From Curvibacter microcysteis (GTDB lineage: Bacteria; Pseudomonadota; Gammaproteobacteria; Burkholderiales; Burkholderiaceae_C), in the NCBI RefSeq assembly GCF_028649455.1, contig NZ_JAQSIO010000012.1, positions 18,658 to 82,657 of the forward strand: DNA of 64,000 nt, given 5' to 3'. Positions 36,372 to 47,578 of this stretch are shown here, piece by piece. Positions within the stretch are counted from its first letter, which is position 1. The number at the start of each line of letters is the position of its first letter. The notes beneath the pieces were generated by a model that was given only the letters and a program-made list of their open reading frames with translations, had not been told where the DNA came from and did not search any database. The translations under genes and the position numbers were made by a program.

Positions 36372-37550
36372 TCAGGGGGCCCAGACAAGGGTGTTGTCCA
36401 CGGCGTACAGCTTGCAGACCTCGCCCCGGCGGGCCTGGCAAAAACCCAGGGCACGGCCAACAGCCCAGTCGCCCGTGGCCCAGCCGACCGCCCCGCTGGG
36501 GCTGATGGCAAAGGCGCGCGGCAGCGGGCTGGCGAGGAACTTTTGATAGAAATTGGCGCGGGTGCTGTCACTGACGGGCACCCGCTCCAGGTCGGTGACG
36601 GCGCCCGTGGGTTGGGCGGGAGGCAGCGCGGGCAGGCCCGGCTGTTTGAAACCCAGCTGGGCCAGGAAAGCGTCGACGCGCGGCACCCAGTGATCCATGT
36701 CCGCCGTGGCGCCGCTGTGGCCGTCGCTGCCTGAAGCGCCCAACTGTTGGAACTCGGCCGGCGCACCGCCCTCGCGCCAGGCCTGGAACCAGCGGCGCGG
36801 GTGCTCCGCGCCCCAATAGCGGTCGTTCTCCCAGTACAGCCACAGCATGGGCGCGCGCTCGGGCGCCGACTGACGCCGCCACAAGGCCTGGATGACCTGG
36901 GGGCCGCAGGGGTTGCCGGTGCGCTGGTCGGGGTCACCGCCCGTGCCACCGGACCAATTGATGCCGCCCAGCAAGCCCTCGGGCTGGCGGGCCACCGTGG
37001 CCACCGCCGTCAGGCCGCCCACCGACTGGCCCATGACCAGCCAGCGCGAGGCGTCCACGCCCGGCTGGCTGCGTGCCCAGGCCCAGGTGGCCAGCACCTG
37101 GTCGGAGGCCGCTTGGGCCATGGGCTCGACGCGCATGGCGTTGCAGTTGCCGCTGCTCTCCGGGTCAAAGTCGCCATAGGTTTCACCATAGCCGACCCGG
37201 GTCGGCACCATCACCACAAAGCCTTTGTGCACCAGGTAGCGCGCGATGTGCTCGTAGCGCTGGCGGCCTTGCTGGGCGCGCTTGGCGCTGACCGCGCGGC
37301 CGTGGTTGAAGATCACCAGCGGGAACGGCCCCGCGCCCTGGGGGCGGAACACGGTGACGGGGATGTCTCGGCTTTCTTCGCGCCCGTACAGGTCTTTGAC
37401 GCGCACCGGCACATGCTGCACCGACTCGCGCAGGTCGGCGGCCAACGCCGGCTCGGTGCTCGGGCTGGCCGCGGTCTGGGCCTGGGCCAGCGCGGCGCCC
37501 AGCAGCCAGCCGAGCGCCAGGAAACGAGCGAACAAGAGTCTGTTGCCCAT
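36372..37550 (-). CDS. Secreted alpha/beta hydrolase embedded in the liu cluster
   Basis: This 392-aa protein has a signal peptide (FARFLALGWLLGAALAQAQ) and a dienelactone-hydrolase-like alpha/beta fold with PFPLVIFNHGRA (oxyanion region), the nucleophile elbow MGQSVGG and a late GHSGATADMDHW where the catalytic His could lie. It is therefore a periplasmic or outer-membrane esterase or peptidase of unknown substrate. It sits between liuD (17 bp) and liuC (6 bp), tightly inside the leucine operon, although the other liu enzymes are cytoplasmic. It could release a branched acyl substrate outside the cytoplasm; this is an inference from position only. Confidence 0.8.
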   Translation of the reverse strand: MGNRLLFARFLALGWLLGAALAQAQTAASPSTEPALAADLRESVQHVPVRVKDLYGREESRDIPVTVFRPQGAGPFPLVIFNHGRAVSAKRAQQGRQRYEHIARYLVHKGFVVMVPTRVGYGETYGDFDPESSGNCNAMRVEPMAQAASDQVLATWAWARSQPGVDASRWLVMGQSVGGLTAVATVARQPEGLLGGINWSGGTGGDPDQRTGNPCGPQVIQALWRRQSAPERAPMLWLYWENDRYWGAEHPRRWFQAWREGGAPAEFQQLGASGSDGHSGATADMDHWVPRVDAFLAQLGFKQPGLPALPPAQPTGAVTDLERVPVSDSTRANFYQKFLASPLPRAFAISPSGAVGWATGDWAVGRALGFCQARRGEVCKLYAVDNTLVWAP

Positions 37551-37556
37551 GACCGA

Positions 37557-38348
37557 TCAGCCCTGCAGCCAGTGGGGCTTGCGCTTTTGCAGGAAGGACT
37601 GGATGCCCTCACGGCCTTCGGGGCTGACGCGCACATCGGCAATGCTTTCCACGGTGCTGCGGATCAGCGCGGCGTCGATGTCGCGCCCGGCCACGTCCTG
37701 CACCAGTTGCTTGCACAGGCGCACGGCCTGCGGCCCGGCGTTGACCAGCTGCGTGACCACCTCGTTGACGCGGGTGTCGAGTTGCTCGGCACTGACCACC
37801 TCGTGCACAAAACCGATGCGCAAGGCCTCGGCGGCGCTGAAGCGCTCGGCCGTCAGACAGTAGCGGTGCGCGGCGCGCGCGCCCATGGCGCGGATCACAT
37901 ACGGGCTGATGGTGGCGGGGATCAGGCCCAGGCGCGCCTCGCTGAGGCAGTAGCCCGCGGTGTCGACGCTGATGGCAATGTCGCAGGCCGCCACCAGGCC
38001 GACGCCACCGGCGTAGACATCGCCCTGCACCCGCGCCACCGTGGGCTTGGGGCAGGCGTAGAGCACGCGCAGCATCTCGGCCAGCTGCTCGGCGTCAGCC
38101 AGGTTCTGCTCGCGGCTGTAGTCGGCCATGCGGCGCATCCAGTTCAGGTCGGCGCCGGCGCAGAACGCCGGGCCCTCGCCCGCCAGGATGATGGCGCGCA
38201 CCTCGGGGTCGGCCCCGAGTTGCAGAAATGCCTGGGTGAGTTCGGCGATCACCTCTTCGTTGAAGGCGTTGCGCACGTCGGGTCGGTTCAGCGTGACGCG
38301 GGCCACGGGGCCGGGGGTCACGACAAGGGAGCGGGAAGGGGTGCTCAT
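37557..38348 (-). CDS. liuC: Enoyl-CoA hydratase, probable methylglutaconyl-CoA hydratase
   Basis: This 263-aa crotonase-fold enzyme should hydrate 3-methylglutaconyl-CoA to HMG-CoA in leucine degradation. Features are RVTLNRPDVRNAFN near the start, LAGEGPAFCAGADLNWM forming the oxyanion hole and GDVYAGGVGLVAACD. Crotonases are hard to tell apart by sequence; the assignment rests on its place between liuB and liuD. The ATG at 38348 has no strong Shine-Dalgarno. Confidence 0.88.
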   Translation of the reverse strand: MSTPSRSLVVTPGPVARVTLNRPDVRNAFNEEVIAELTQAFLQLGADPEVRAIILAGEGPAFCAGADLNWMRRMADYSREQNLADAEQLAEMLRVLYACPKPTVARVQGDVYAGGVGLVAACDIAISVDTAGYCLSEARLGLIPATISPYVIRAMGARAAHRYCLTAERFSAAEALRIGFVHEVVSAEQLDTRVNEVVTQLVNAGPQAVRLCKQLVQDVAGRDIDAALIRSTVESIADVRVSPEGREGIQSFLQKRKPHWLQG

Positions 38349-38387
38349 GGGTCGGTGCCAGGTGTTGGGTTCAGCGCGGCGCGGCCG

Positions 38388-39992
38388 TCACATGCGGAAG
38401 ACGCCGAAGCGGGTGTCTTCGATCGGGGCGTTGCGCGAGGCCGACAGGCCCAGCGCCAGCACGCGGCGCGTGTCGGCGGGGTCGATCACGCCGTCATCCC
38501 ACAGGCGGGCGGTGGCGTAGTAGGGGTGGCCCTGCACCTCGTACTGCTGGCGGATCGGGGACTTGAAGGCTTCTTCTTCCTCGGGCGTCCACTGGCCGCC
38601 CTTGGCCTCGATGCCATCACGCTTGACGGTGGCCAGCACGCTGGCGGCTTGCTCGCCGCCCATGACGCTGATGCGCGCGTTGGGCCACATCCACAAAAAA
38701 CGCGGGCTGTAGGCCCGGCCACACATGCCGTAGTTGCCGGCGCCGAAGCTGCCACCAATGATGATGGTGAACTTGGGCACGCTGGCCGTGGCCACGGCCG
38801 TGACCATCTTGGCGCCGTTGCGGGCGATGCCTTCGTTCTCGTACTTGCGGCCGACCATGAAGCCGGTGATGTTCTGCAGGAACACCAGCGGGATCTTGCG
38901 CTGGCAGCACAGCTCGATGAAGTGCGCGCCCTTCAGCGCCGACTCGGAGAACAAGATGCCGTTGTTGGCGATGATGCCCACGGGCATGCCTTCGATGCGC
39001 GCAAAGCCGGTCACCAGGGTGGTGCCGAAGCGGGCCTTGAACTCGTCGAACTCGCTGTCGTCGACGATGCGGGCGATGATCTCGCGCACATCAAAGGGCT
39101 TGCGCGTGTCGGTGGGGATGACGCCATACAGCTCGCGCGCCTCGAAGCGCGGCGGCCGCGCGGGCGGGCCTTGCAGCGGGTCGGCCTTCTGGGCGTTGAG
39201 GTTCTTCACCGCCTGGCGCGCCAGCGCCAAAGCGTGCAAGTCGTTTTGCGCCAGGTGATCGGCCACGCCGGACAGGCGCGTGTGCACATCGCCACCGCCC
39301 AGGTCTTCGGCCGTGACCACTTCGCCGGTGGCGGCCTTCACCAGGGGCGGGCCGCCCAGGAAGATGGTGCCCTGGTTCTTGACGATGATGGTCTCGTCGC
39401 TCATGGCTGGCACATAGGCGCCACCGGCCGTGCAGCTGCCCATCACCACCGCGATCTGCGAGATGCCCTGGGCGCTCATGTTGGCCTGGTTGAAGAAGAT
39501 GCGGCCGAAGTGGTCGCGGTCCGGAAAAACCTCGTCCTGGTTGGGCAGGTTGGCACCACCAGAGTCCACGAGGTAGATGCAGGTGAGGTGGTTCTGCGCC
39601 GCCACTTCCTGGGCACGCAGGTGCTTCTTCACCGTCATGGGGTAGTAGGTGCCGCCCTTGACCGTGGCGTCGTTGCAGACGATCAAGCAGTCCACGCCGT
39701 TGACGCGGCCGATGCCGGTGATGACGCCCGAGCAAGGCGCGTCGCCGTTGTACATGCCGTGCGCGGCCAGCGGGCTCAGTTCGAGGAAAGGCGTGCCCGG
39801 GTCGAGCAGCATTTGCACGCGCTCGCGCGGCAGCAGCTTGCCGCGCGCCGTGTGCTTGGCGCGCGCGGCCTCGCCGCCGCCAGCGGCCGCCTTGGCGACT
39901 TGCACGCCCAGGTCGTCGACCAGGGCCTGCATGGCGCTGACATTGGCCTGGAAGTCGGCCGAACGGGGATTGAGTTGGCTATCGAGGATCAT
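38388..39992 (-). CDS. liuB: Methylcrotonyl-CoA carboxylase, carboxyltransferase beta subunit
   Basis: The beta subunit moves the carboxyl group from LiuD biotin to 3-methylcrotonyl-CoA. The 534-aa protein has two crotonase-like halves: the first with [10 protein letters not shown] and [19 protein letters not shown], the second with [35 protein letters not shown] and [13 protein letters not shown]. Length and motifs are those of MccB rather than propionyl-CoA carboxylase. ATG 39992 has GGAG 10-13 bp upstream. It is followed by liuC and preceded by the acyl-CoA synthetase. Confidence 0.95.
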   Translation of the reverse strand: MILDSQLNPRSADFQANVSAMQALVDDLGVQVAKAAAGGGEAARAKHTARGKLLPRERVQMLLDPGTPFLELSPLAAHGMYNGDAPCSGVITGIGRVNGVDCLIVCNDATVKGGTYYPMTVKKHLRAQEVAAQNHLTCIYLVDSGGANLPNQDEVFPDRDHFGRIFFNQANMSAQGISQIAVVMGSCTAGGAYVPAMSDETIIVKNQGTIFLGGPPLVKAATGEVVTAEDLGGGDVHTRLSGVADHLAQNDLHALALARQAVKNLNAQKADPLQGPPARPPRFEARELYGVIPTDTRKPFDVREIIARIVDDSEFDEFKARFGTTLVTGFARIEGMPVGIIANNGILFSESALKGAHFIELCCQRKIPLVFLQNITGFMVGRKYENEGIARNGAKMVTAVATASVPKFTIIIGGSFGAGNYGMCGRAYSPRFLWMWPNARISVMGGEQAASVLATVKRDGIEAKGGQWTPEEEEAFKSPIRQQYEVQGHPYYATARLWDDGVIDPADTRRVLALGLSASRNAPIEDTRFGVFRM

Positions 39993-40017
39993 GGTGGTGG
40001 GGCTCCGGGGGCGACGC

Positions 40018-41739
<1,722 letters not shown>

Positions 41740-41865
41740 GTTCTTGTCTCCTCGGGCAAAAAGGTCGCACCACCCGCGCGGCCAGGCGCCAGCATACGGC
41801 CACAGCGGCCCGGCACTGGGGCCAACGAGGTTGCATATTGCGCCAGGCCTTGGCAGACTCTGCCC

Positions 41866-42942
41866 ATGCCTCTTCACGCCCCCGACCGGCCTGCCCGCCC
41901 GGCCACCCGAGCCCCTTCCAGCCCGCTCCTGGCCGCGCCCCAGGCCGCCACCCCCATGGCTTTTGTGCAGGCCATTGTGCGGGCCTACGAACAGCGCGGC
42001 CTGAGCCCTGAACAGGCCTTGAAAACCGCACAAATTGCGCCAGAGATCGTGAGAGACAGCACGCAGCGCATCACGGCCTTGCAAATGGAGTTGTTGTCCG
42101 GCGCCGCGATGCAGGAACTCGACGACGAGGCCCTGGGCTGGTTCGAGCGCCGCCTGCCCTGGGGCAGCTACGGCATGCTGGCCCGCGCCTCGATCAGCGC
42201 GCCCACCTTGGGCGTGGCGCTCAAGCGCTGGTGCCGCCACCATGGGCTGATCGCCAGCGACGTGCAGCTGCAGACCAGCGAACAGGGCAACCGCGCCAGC
42301 ATAACCCTGCAAGAACACCGTGCGCTGGGCCCGCTGCGCGAGTTCTGCCTGGTCTCGGTGCTGCGCAACATCCATGGCCTGGCCTGCTGGCTGATCGACT
42401 CACGCCTGCCCTTGCTGCAGGCGCAGTTTCCTTTTGCAGCGCCGCCGCACGCCAGCGTCTACCCCCTGCTTTTTCCAGGCCCGGTGGGCTTTGAGGCGCC
42501 GCTGGCCCGCATTGACTTCGATGCCCGCTACCTGCACATGCCGCTGCGCCGCGACGAGGCGGCGCTGCAGCAGATGCTGCAGCGGGCCCTGCCGCTGACC
42601 GTGCTGCAGTACCGGCGTGACCGCCTGCTGGTGCAGCGGGTGCGCCAGCTGCTGGTCAGCCAGCCGCAAGACACGCAAAGCGCCGAGGCCCTGGCGCACT
42701 GGTTGCACATCTCGCCGCGCACCCTGCACCGTCAGCTCAAGGAAGAAGGCGCCAGCCTGCAAAGCCTCAAGGACGAGGTGCGGCGCGACCGCGCCACCGA
42801 ACTGCTGCTGCGCACCCACAAGCCGATCAAACAGGTGGCCGAGGCGGCGGGCTTTCGCAACGAGAAGAGCTTCATCCGCGCCTTCCGCGACTGGACGGGG
42901 CACTCGCCCGCCGAGTTCAGGCGCCAGCCTGACCCGGCTTGA
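41866..42942 (+). CDS. AraC-family transcriptional regulator
   Basis: This 358-aa protein starts at ATG 41866 ([17 protein letters not shown]). Residues about 30-230 form the arabinose-binding-type N-terminal domain found in OruR-like regulators ([24 protein letters not shown] region), and the last 100 residues hold two helix-turn-helix motifs: [20 protein letters not shown] and [20 protein letters not shown]. It is divergent from the acyl-CoA synthetase that heads the liuB-C-D-E block, so it is the obvious candidate to control that block. The effector is unknown. Confidence 0.88.
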   Translation: MPLHAPDRPARPATRAPSSPLLAAPQAATPMAFVQAIVRAYEQRGLSPEQALKTAQIAPEIVRDSTQRITALQMELLSGAAMQELDDEALGWFERRLPWGSYGMLARASISAPTLGVALKRWCRHHGLIASDVQLQTSEQGNRASITLQEHRALGPLREFCLVSVLRNIHGLACWLIDSRLPLLQAQFPFAAPPHASVYPLLFPGPVGFEAPLARIDFDARYLHMPLRRDEAALQQMLQRALPLTVLQYRRDRLLVQRVRQLLVSQPQDTQSAEALAHWLHISPRTLHRQLKEEGASLQSLKDEVRRDRATELLLRTHKPIKQVAEAAGFRNEKSFIRAFRDWTGHSPAEFRRQPDPA

Positions 42943-42955
42943 GCGCGCTGCCGCA

Positions 42956-43384
42956 TCAACGTGGGCGGCGAGCGTCCAGGCTCCAGCCCCCGGCGCCCTG
43001 GGCCGCCAGCACCAGCAAGCCGCCCACCACGGCGATGTTCTTGAAGAACAGCAACTGGGTCACAAAGACCTGCTCAGGGGCCACGCTCCAGAACGGGTGG
43101 AAGAAGAAGCTCGCGGCCAAGGTGAACAGGCCCAGCACCAAGGCCGCCCAGCGGGTGTGCCAGCCGGCCAGCAAGGCCAGGCTGCCCAGGATCTCGACCG
43201 TCAGCGCCAGGACAGCGCCCACCGCAGGCAAGGGAAGACCGGCTGAGCTGATGTAGCCCACGGTGCCGGCAAATCCCGTCAGCTTGCCAATGCCGGCCGG
43301 CAGAAAGAGCACGGCCAGCAGCGCGCGGCCAGCGAGGTTCAGCGCGTTGTGCAGGGGATGTTGGTCAGCAGTGGTGTGGGACAT
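42956..43384 (-). CDS. DoxX-family membrane protein
   Basis: This 142-aa protein has four predicted membrane helices: LAGRALLAVLFLPAGIGKL, LPAVGAVLALTVEILGSLAL, WAALVLGLFTLAASFFF and LFFKNIAVVGGLLVLAA. The GKL after helix 1 and the FFKNIAVVGG in the last helix are DoxX-family features. DoxX-like proteins are linked to quinone-dependent oxidation and to thiol or oxidative stress, but most have no defined role. The start is set at ATG 43384; one 15 bp upstream is possible. It is divergent from a chemoreceptor gene, with 350 bp between. Confidence 0.88.
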   Translation of the reverse strand: MSHTTADQHPLHNALNLAGRALLAVLFLPAGIGKLTGFAGTVGYISSAGLPLPAVGAVLALTVEILGSLALLAGWHTRWAALVLGLFTLAASFFFHPFWSVAPEQVFVTQLLFFKNIAVVGGLLVLAAQGAGGWSLDARRPR

Positions 43385-43734
43385 GGTGTTTCTCATCAAC
43401 AGTTAGGGGGTCATCGGTGGCTGACGTTGGACGCCAGCCTTCATTTGCCGGAGGTGTCCCTCACGGGACGCCACTCAATCGGCATGGGTGAACTGTATTG
43501 ATGATGAAATAAAAGATAAATATTGCTTCAAATGATGATTTGTCTTTGTTTCAGAGCCAATTCAGGCTGAAACCCAGCTCATCAAGCCGCCCCAGCCCCC
43601 CATCGCTGCAGACCTGCACATCCTTGACGTTCGTCAAAAACCCTGACCGACCCCAGGCTTTAGGCCCCCGTTGAGAAACAAATCCACTTTAATGACGTGG
43701 CAGTCACAAGTTTCAAATCGGGAGTTATCTGCAC
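43385..43734. other. Divergent intergenic region DoxX / chemoreceptor
   Basis: This 350-bp gap has no gene. It contains a strikingly AT-rich block (about 43495-43560) in a GC-rich genome and a small hairpin GTCCC-N4-GGGAC (43456-43469). Near the chemoreceptor lies the inverted repeat TTGACG-TT-CGTCAA (43624-43637). No confident -35/-10 pair was found; a flagellar sigma-28 promoter was sought before the chemoreceptor and not seen. Confidence 0.55.
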
Positions 43735-45519
43735 ATGGGCCTCATTCAATTCACGCAACTCAAGGTGTCCACCCGGCTGGCACTGGGCTTCGGCATGCTG
43801 GTGGCCAGTCTGGTCCTGGTGGGGGCTTTGGCCTTGAACAAGTTCTCGCTGCTGACCACGCAGCTGGACATGCTGATCAACAACCGCATGGTCAAAGTCA
43901 CCCAGTTCACCGAGATCAAAGACAAGATGCAGACGGTGGCCCGCATCACCCGCACCGTGGCCTTGATCGAAGACGTGAAAGATGCGCAGGCCCAAGCCGA
44001 CAAAATCCCTCCTCTGCGCGCCCGCAGCAGCGAGTTGCTGGCACAGCTCGAGAAGACCGTGGTGCTCCCCAAGAGCGCTGAACTGTTGAAGACCATCCAA
44101 AGCAACCAGGCCGCCTACGACGCCGACATCGATGCGGCCATCAAACTGGGGCTGACTGGCAAGCCCGAAGACGCCAAGGCCGCCACCGAGATCCTGCTGA
44201 CCAAAGTGGCGCCGCGCCAGGACCTGATCTTCAAGGCCCTGGACGACTCGGTGGCCGTGCAACAGGATCTGTCGCAGTCTGCCGGCGCCGAAGCTCGAGA
44301 GGCCGTGGCCTCGGGGCAGGCCTGGGTGCTGGGCATCACGGGCATCGCCATCGTGCTGGGCATCGGGCTGGCCTGGACCATCGCCCGCAGCATCACCCGC
44401 GCCTTGGGGGCGGAGCCGGACGAAGTGTCAGAGGCGGTGGCCCGGGTGGCCGATGGGGACCTGAGCCTCCACATCACCCTGCGCCCCGGCGACACGCGCA
44501 GCATCATGGCCGCCGTGCAGCGCATGCAGACCAGCCTGGTCCAGGTGGTGAGCACCGTGCGCCAGGGCAGCGAGGCCGTGGCCGCCGCCAGCGCCCAGAT
44601 CGCCTCGGGCAACCGCGACTTGTCGGGCCGCACCGAGGAACAGGCCAGCGCCCTGGAAGAGACTGCCGCCTCGATGGAGGAGCTGGGCTCGACCGTGGGC
44701 CACAACGCCGACAACGCCCGCCAGGCCAACCAATTGGCGCAGGCCGCCGCCGGCGTGGCCAGCCAGGGTGGCGCCGTGGTGGCCGAGGTGGTGGACACCA
44801 TGAAGGGCATCAACGACAGCTCGCGCAAGATTGCCGACATCATCGGCGTGATCGATGGCATTGCCTTCCAAACCAACATCCTGGCGCTGAATGCCGCGGT
44901 GGAAGCCGCCCGCGCCGGTGAGCAGGGCCGCGGCTTTGCCGTGGTGGCCGGCGAGGTGCGCACCTTGGCCGGGCGCAGTGCCGAGGCGTCCAAGGAAATT
45001 CGCCGCCTGATCCAGGACAGCGTCGAGCGGGTCGAATCGGGTTCGGCCCTGGTCGACCGCGCCGGCGCCACCATGAGCGAGGTGGTGGGCAGCATCCAGC
45101 GCGTGAGCGACATCATGGCCGAGATCTCGGCCGGCAGTGCCGAGCAGGCCCAGGGCGTGAACCAGATCGGCGAAGCCATCACCCAGATGGACCAGACCAC
45201 GCAACAAAACGCGGCCCTGGTCGAAGAGATGTCGGCCGCCGCCGACAGCCTGCGCGGTCAGGCCAATGACCTGGTGCAGGCCGTCGCCGTGTTCAAGCTG
45301 GCCGCCGGCAGTGCGGCGGCGGCGCCCCGCCCCGCCCCCCGGCCACGCGCTCAGACCAGCGCACCGGCCACCCCAGCGCTGGGCCAGCGCCCCGCACCCA
45401 AGAAGGTGGCCCAGGCCGCCAAGGCCCCGACTGTGCCCCGCCCCGAGTCATTGGCCCTGGCCTCCAAAGCCCCCGCCCAGCGGACGGCACCGGCGGACGA
45501 CAACTGGGAGAGTTTTTAA
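43735..45519 (+). CDS. Methyl-accepting chemotaxis protein with CheR tether
   Basis: This 594-aa chemoreceptor has a first membrane helix (residues 14-32), a four-helix-bundle periplasmic sensor (about 35-190), a second helix (about 197-215), HAMP, and a long signalling hairpin with the hairpin tip IIGVIDGIAFQTNILALNA, RAGEQGRGFAVVAGEVR. The C-terminus is a Pro/Ala-rich linker ending in NWESF, the pentapeptide that tethers CheR methyltransferase (NWETF in E. coli Tar and Tsr). GGGAG lies 11-15 bp before ATG 43735. The ligand is unknown. No flagellar or che genes are in the window, so it is an isolated receptor gene. Confidence 0.95.
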   Translation: MGLIQFTQLKVSTRLALGFGMLVASLVLVGALALNKFSLLTTQLDMLINNRMVKVTQFTEIKDKMQTVARITRTVALIEDVKDAQAQADKIPPLRARSSELLAQLEKTVVLPKSAELLKTIQSNQAAYDADIDAAIKLGLTGKPEDAKAATEILLTKVAPRQDLIFKALDDSVAVQQDLSQSAGAEAREAVASGQAWVLGITGIAIVLGIGLAWTIARSITRALGAEPDEVSEAVARVADGDLSLHITLRPGDTRSIMAAVQRMQTSLVQVVSTVRQGSEAVAAASAQIASGNRDLSGRTEEQASALEETAASMEELGSTVGHNADNARQANQLAQAAAGVASQGGAVVAEVVDTMKGINDSSRKIADIIGVIDGIAFQTNILALNAAVEAARAGEQGRGFAVVAGEVRTLAGRSAEASKEIRRLIQDSVERVESGSALVDRAGATMSEVVGSIQRVSDIMAEISAGSAEQAQGVNQIGEAITQMDQTTQQNAALVEEMSAAADSLRGQANDLVQAVAVFKLAAGSAAAAPRPAPRPRAQTSAPATPALGQRPAPKKVAQAAKAPTVPRPESLALASKAPAQRTAPADDNWESF

Positions 45520-45599
45520 AACCGCCTGACCCGGCCCACGGGTGATGGGCTGGCGGTCAGGCCGCGATCACCGCCCCAAAAACAAGAGACAAACGCCCC

Positions 45600-46286
45600 G
45601 TGACCTCCCCCCTGATCACCCTGCACCACTGCGTCAGCGCCCGCTCCTTCCGCCCCTTGTGGATGCTCGAAGAACTGGGCCTGCCCTACACCCTGCGCAT
45701 GCTGCCCTTCCCGCCGCGCGCACTGCAACGGGACTTCCTGGCGGATAACCCGCTGGGCACGGTGCCCTTGCTGGTGGACGGCGAAGTGCGCATGACCGAG
45801 TCGGCCGCCATGTGCCAGTACCTGGCCACGCGCATGCCCGGCAGCCCGCTGGCCCTGCAGCCTGGCGAGGCCGACTATGGCGCCTGGCTCAACTGGTTGC
45901 ACCAGGGCGAGGCCACGCTGACCTTTCCACAGACCCTGGTGCTGCGCTATGCGCATTTCGAGCCCCCCGAGCGGCGTCAGCCCCAGGTGGCGCAAGACTA
46001 TGCGCGCTGGTTCCTGGCGCGCCTGAAGTCCCTGGACATGGCCTTGCAGGACGGGCGCGAGTGCTTGTGCGCAGGCCGCTTCACGGCCGCTGATGTGTCG
46101 GTGGGCTACGCCTTGATGCTGGCTGGCCACCTGGACCTGCTGAGCGCCATGTCGCCCGCCGTGCAGGCCTACTGGCAGCGCCTGCAGGCGCGCCCGGCCT
46201 TTGTTCGCGCCTTGGCCGCCCAACACCAGGCGGCGCTGGACCAGGGCGTGCCGGTGACCCCGGCGCCCGATACGCGGCCCCGCTGA
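45600..46286 (+). CDS. Glutathione S-transferase family protein
   Basis: This 228-aa protein begins at GTG 45600 with the thioredoxin-like GST domain: LHHCVSARSFRPLWMLEELG, then NPLGTVPLLVDGEVRMTESAA, in which the VP cis-proline and ESAA contact glutathione. The helical C-terminal domain follows, with CAGRFTAADVSVGYALML, the N-capping-box region of GSTs. Serine or cysteine near residue 11-15 could be catalytic. The substrate is unknown, as for most bacterial GSTs. Confidence 0.92.
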   Translation: MTSPLITLHHCVSARSFRPLWMLEELGLPYTLRMLPFPPRALQRDFLADNPLGTVPLLVDGEVRMTESAAMCQYLATRMPGSPLALQPGEADYGAWLNWLHQGEATLTFPQTLVLRYAHFEPPERRQPQVAQDYARWFLARLKSLDMALQDGRECLCAGRFTAADVSVGYALMLAGHLDLLSAMSPAVQAYWQRLQARPAFVRALAAQHQAALDQGVPVTPAPDTRPR

Positions 46287-46306
46287 GGGCCAAGCACCCC
46301 AGTGCC

Positions 46307-46975
46307 TCAGCAGCCCAGCAGCGCGGGCAGCTCGGCCATGCTGCCGAACACCTGCGATGCGCCCGCGGCCAGCAGGTCGGCGCGGGTGTCGTGCAGGGCG
46401 CCATGGGGCAGGTAGGCGAACACCGTGGCCCCGGCCGCCACGCCCGCGGTGACGCCGGTGACGGTGTCCTCGACCACGGCACAGCGGCGCGGGTCGGCCT
46501 GCAAGGCGGCCGCCGCGGCCAGGTACACATCGGGGGCGGGCTTGCTGCGTGGCATTTCATGGCCGCTGAACACGCGGCCTTCAAAATACGACGCCAGGCC
46601 CACCTTGTTGAGCTGCAGCTCCACCTTGAAGCGGTCGGCGCCCGAGGCGCAGGCGATGCGCCCGCCATGGTGCTGGTGGACGCGCTGCACCGCCTCGTGG
46701 ATGTGCTCGATGGCGGTCAAGCGCTCGTTCAAGGCGGCGTTGCGCCGGGCGTAAAAGTCGGCCATCCAGGCCTCGGTCAGCGGGCGGCCGGACTGGGCTT
46801 CGATGTTGGCGCGCTCGTCGCGCACGGCCTTGCCCACGAAGACGCGGAAGCACTCTTCAGGCGTCAGCACCCAGCCCAGTTCCTCAAGCATGTCGCGCAG
46901 CAGCCCATTGGTGATGGGCTCGCTGTCGACCAGCACCCCATCGCAATCAAACAGCACGGCCTCAAACGCGGTCAT
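46307..46975 (-). CDS. HAD phosphatase, beta-phosphoglucomutase-like
   Basis: This 222-aa HAD subfamily IA enzyme starts at ATG 46975 (MTAFEAVLFDCDGVLVDSEP), with AGGAGAG 8-14 bp upstream. Motif I is DCDGVLVDSE, followed by a helical cap, then CASGADRFKVELQL and motif IV in VVEDTVTGVTAG. The group includes sugar-phosphate phosphatases, phosphoglycolate phosphatase and beta-phosphoglucomutase; the substrate cannot be decided. It is convergent with the GST gene, 20 bp away. Confidence 0.88.
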   Translation of the reverse strand: MTAFEAVLFDCDGVLVDSEPITNGLLRDMLEELGWVLTPEECFRVFVGKAVRDERANIEAQSGRPLTEAWMADFYARRNAALNERLTAIEHIHEAVQRVHQHHGGRIACASGADRFKVELQLNKVGLASYFEGRVFSGHEMPRSKPAPDVYLAAAAALQADPRRCAVVEDTVTGVTAGVAAGATVFAYLPHGALHDTRADLLAAGASQVFGSMAELPALLGC

Positions 46976-47016
46976 CGGCAAACTCTCCTGCAGCAAATCG
47001 TCATGGTCCACCCGCC

Positions 47017-47484
47017 TCAGCGGGACTTGAAATCACCGTCCACGTAAAACCAGCGCGCCTGCTCGGGCGCGGCCTGGTCAGGCCCGGCGAGGGTCTGGCG
47101 CACGGTCTCGCGCACAAAGCGGCTGCGCTCCTGCAAGCGCTGCACGCGGCCTTCTTGCCGGTAGCGCGCCAGGAATTCGACCTCCGCCCGTGCCCCGGCC
47201 GGCCAGTGGCCGCGCACGGTGAGGCCCAGCCACTCGGCACCGGGGTCCAGCGCCAGCTCGGACGGTCGGGTGCTGGCGTGCCAGGTGGCGAGCAGGTAGT
47301 CGGCGCGCCCCAACACATAGGCGCTGTAACGCGAGCGCATCAGCGATTCGGCGTCGGGCGCAGGCTGGGTGTCGAAAGCGTCCAGGTAGCGGCCGCAGCA
47401 GTCGGGCCAGGCCAGGGGCCGGCGCCGCGCGTCCAGCCGGCCACAGGGGCAAGGTGAAGAAGGGGTCAGGGACACAGTGGACAC
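47017..47484 (-). CDS. YchJ-like SEC-C motif protein (UPF0225)
   Basis: This 155-aa protein has an N-terminal SEC-C-like zinc motif, SPCPCGR followed by CCGRYL, then the YchJ core with SLMRSRYSAYVLGRADYLLATWH and a C-terminal RWFYVDGDF. YchJ family proteins are conserved, with no settled function. The start is GTG 47484; a second GTG 9 bp inside is also possible. It lies 41 bp upstream of the HAD phosphatase and could be co-transcribed with it. Confidence 0.87.
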   Translation of the reverse strand: MSTVSLTPSSPCPCGRLDARRRPLAWPDCCGRYLDAFDTQPAPDAESLMRSRYSAYVLGRADYLLATWHASTRPSELALDPGAEWLGLTVRGHWPAGARAEVEFLARYRQEGRVQRLQERSRFVRETVRQTLAGPDQAAPEQARWFYVDGDFKSR

Positions 47485-47578
47485 GCGGGCCCGGCGCCCC
47501 GAAGGGCATGGCCCGCGCCAGCGGGTGGTGGTGAAGCCCGCATTCTAAAAGCCCGGGCCGGCGATGGGCCCGGTTGGG

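Noticed and set aside
41740..41865. Search for a LiuR-type site before the acyl-CoA synthetase.
   Set aside because: No TTGACG/CGTCAA arms were found in this 126-bp gap. This absence is used in the finding on split regulation.
43624..43637. TTGACG-TT-CGTCAA as a further LiuR operator.
   Set aside because: The half-sites match but the spacer is 2 bp instead of 10, so a MerR-type dimer would not fit.
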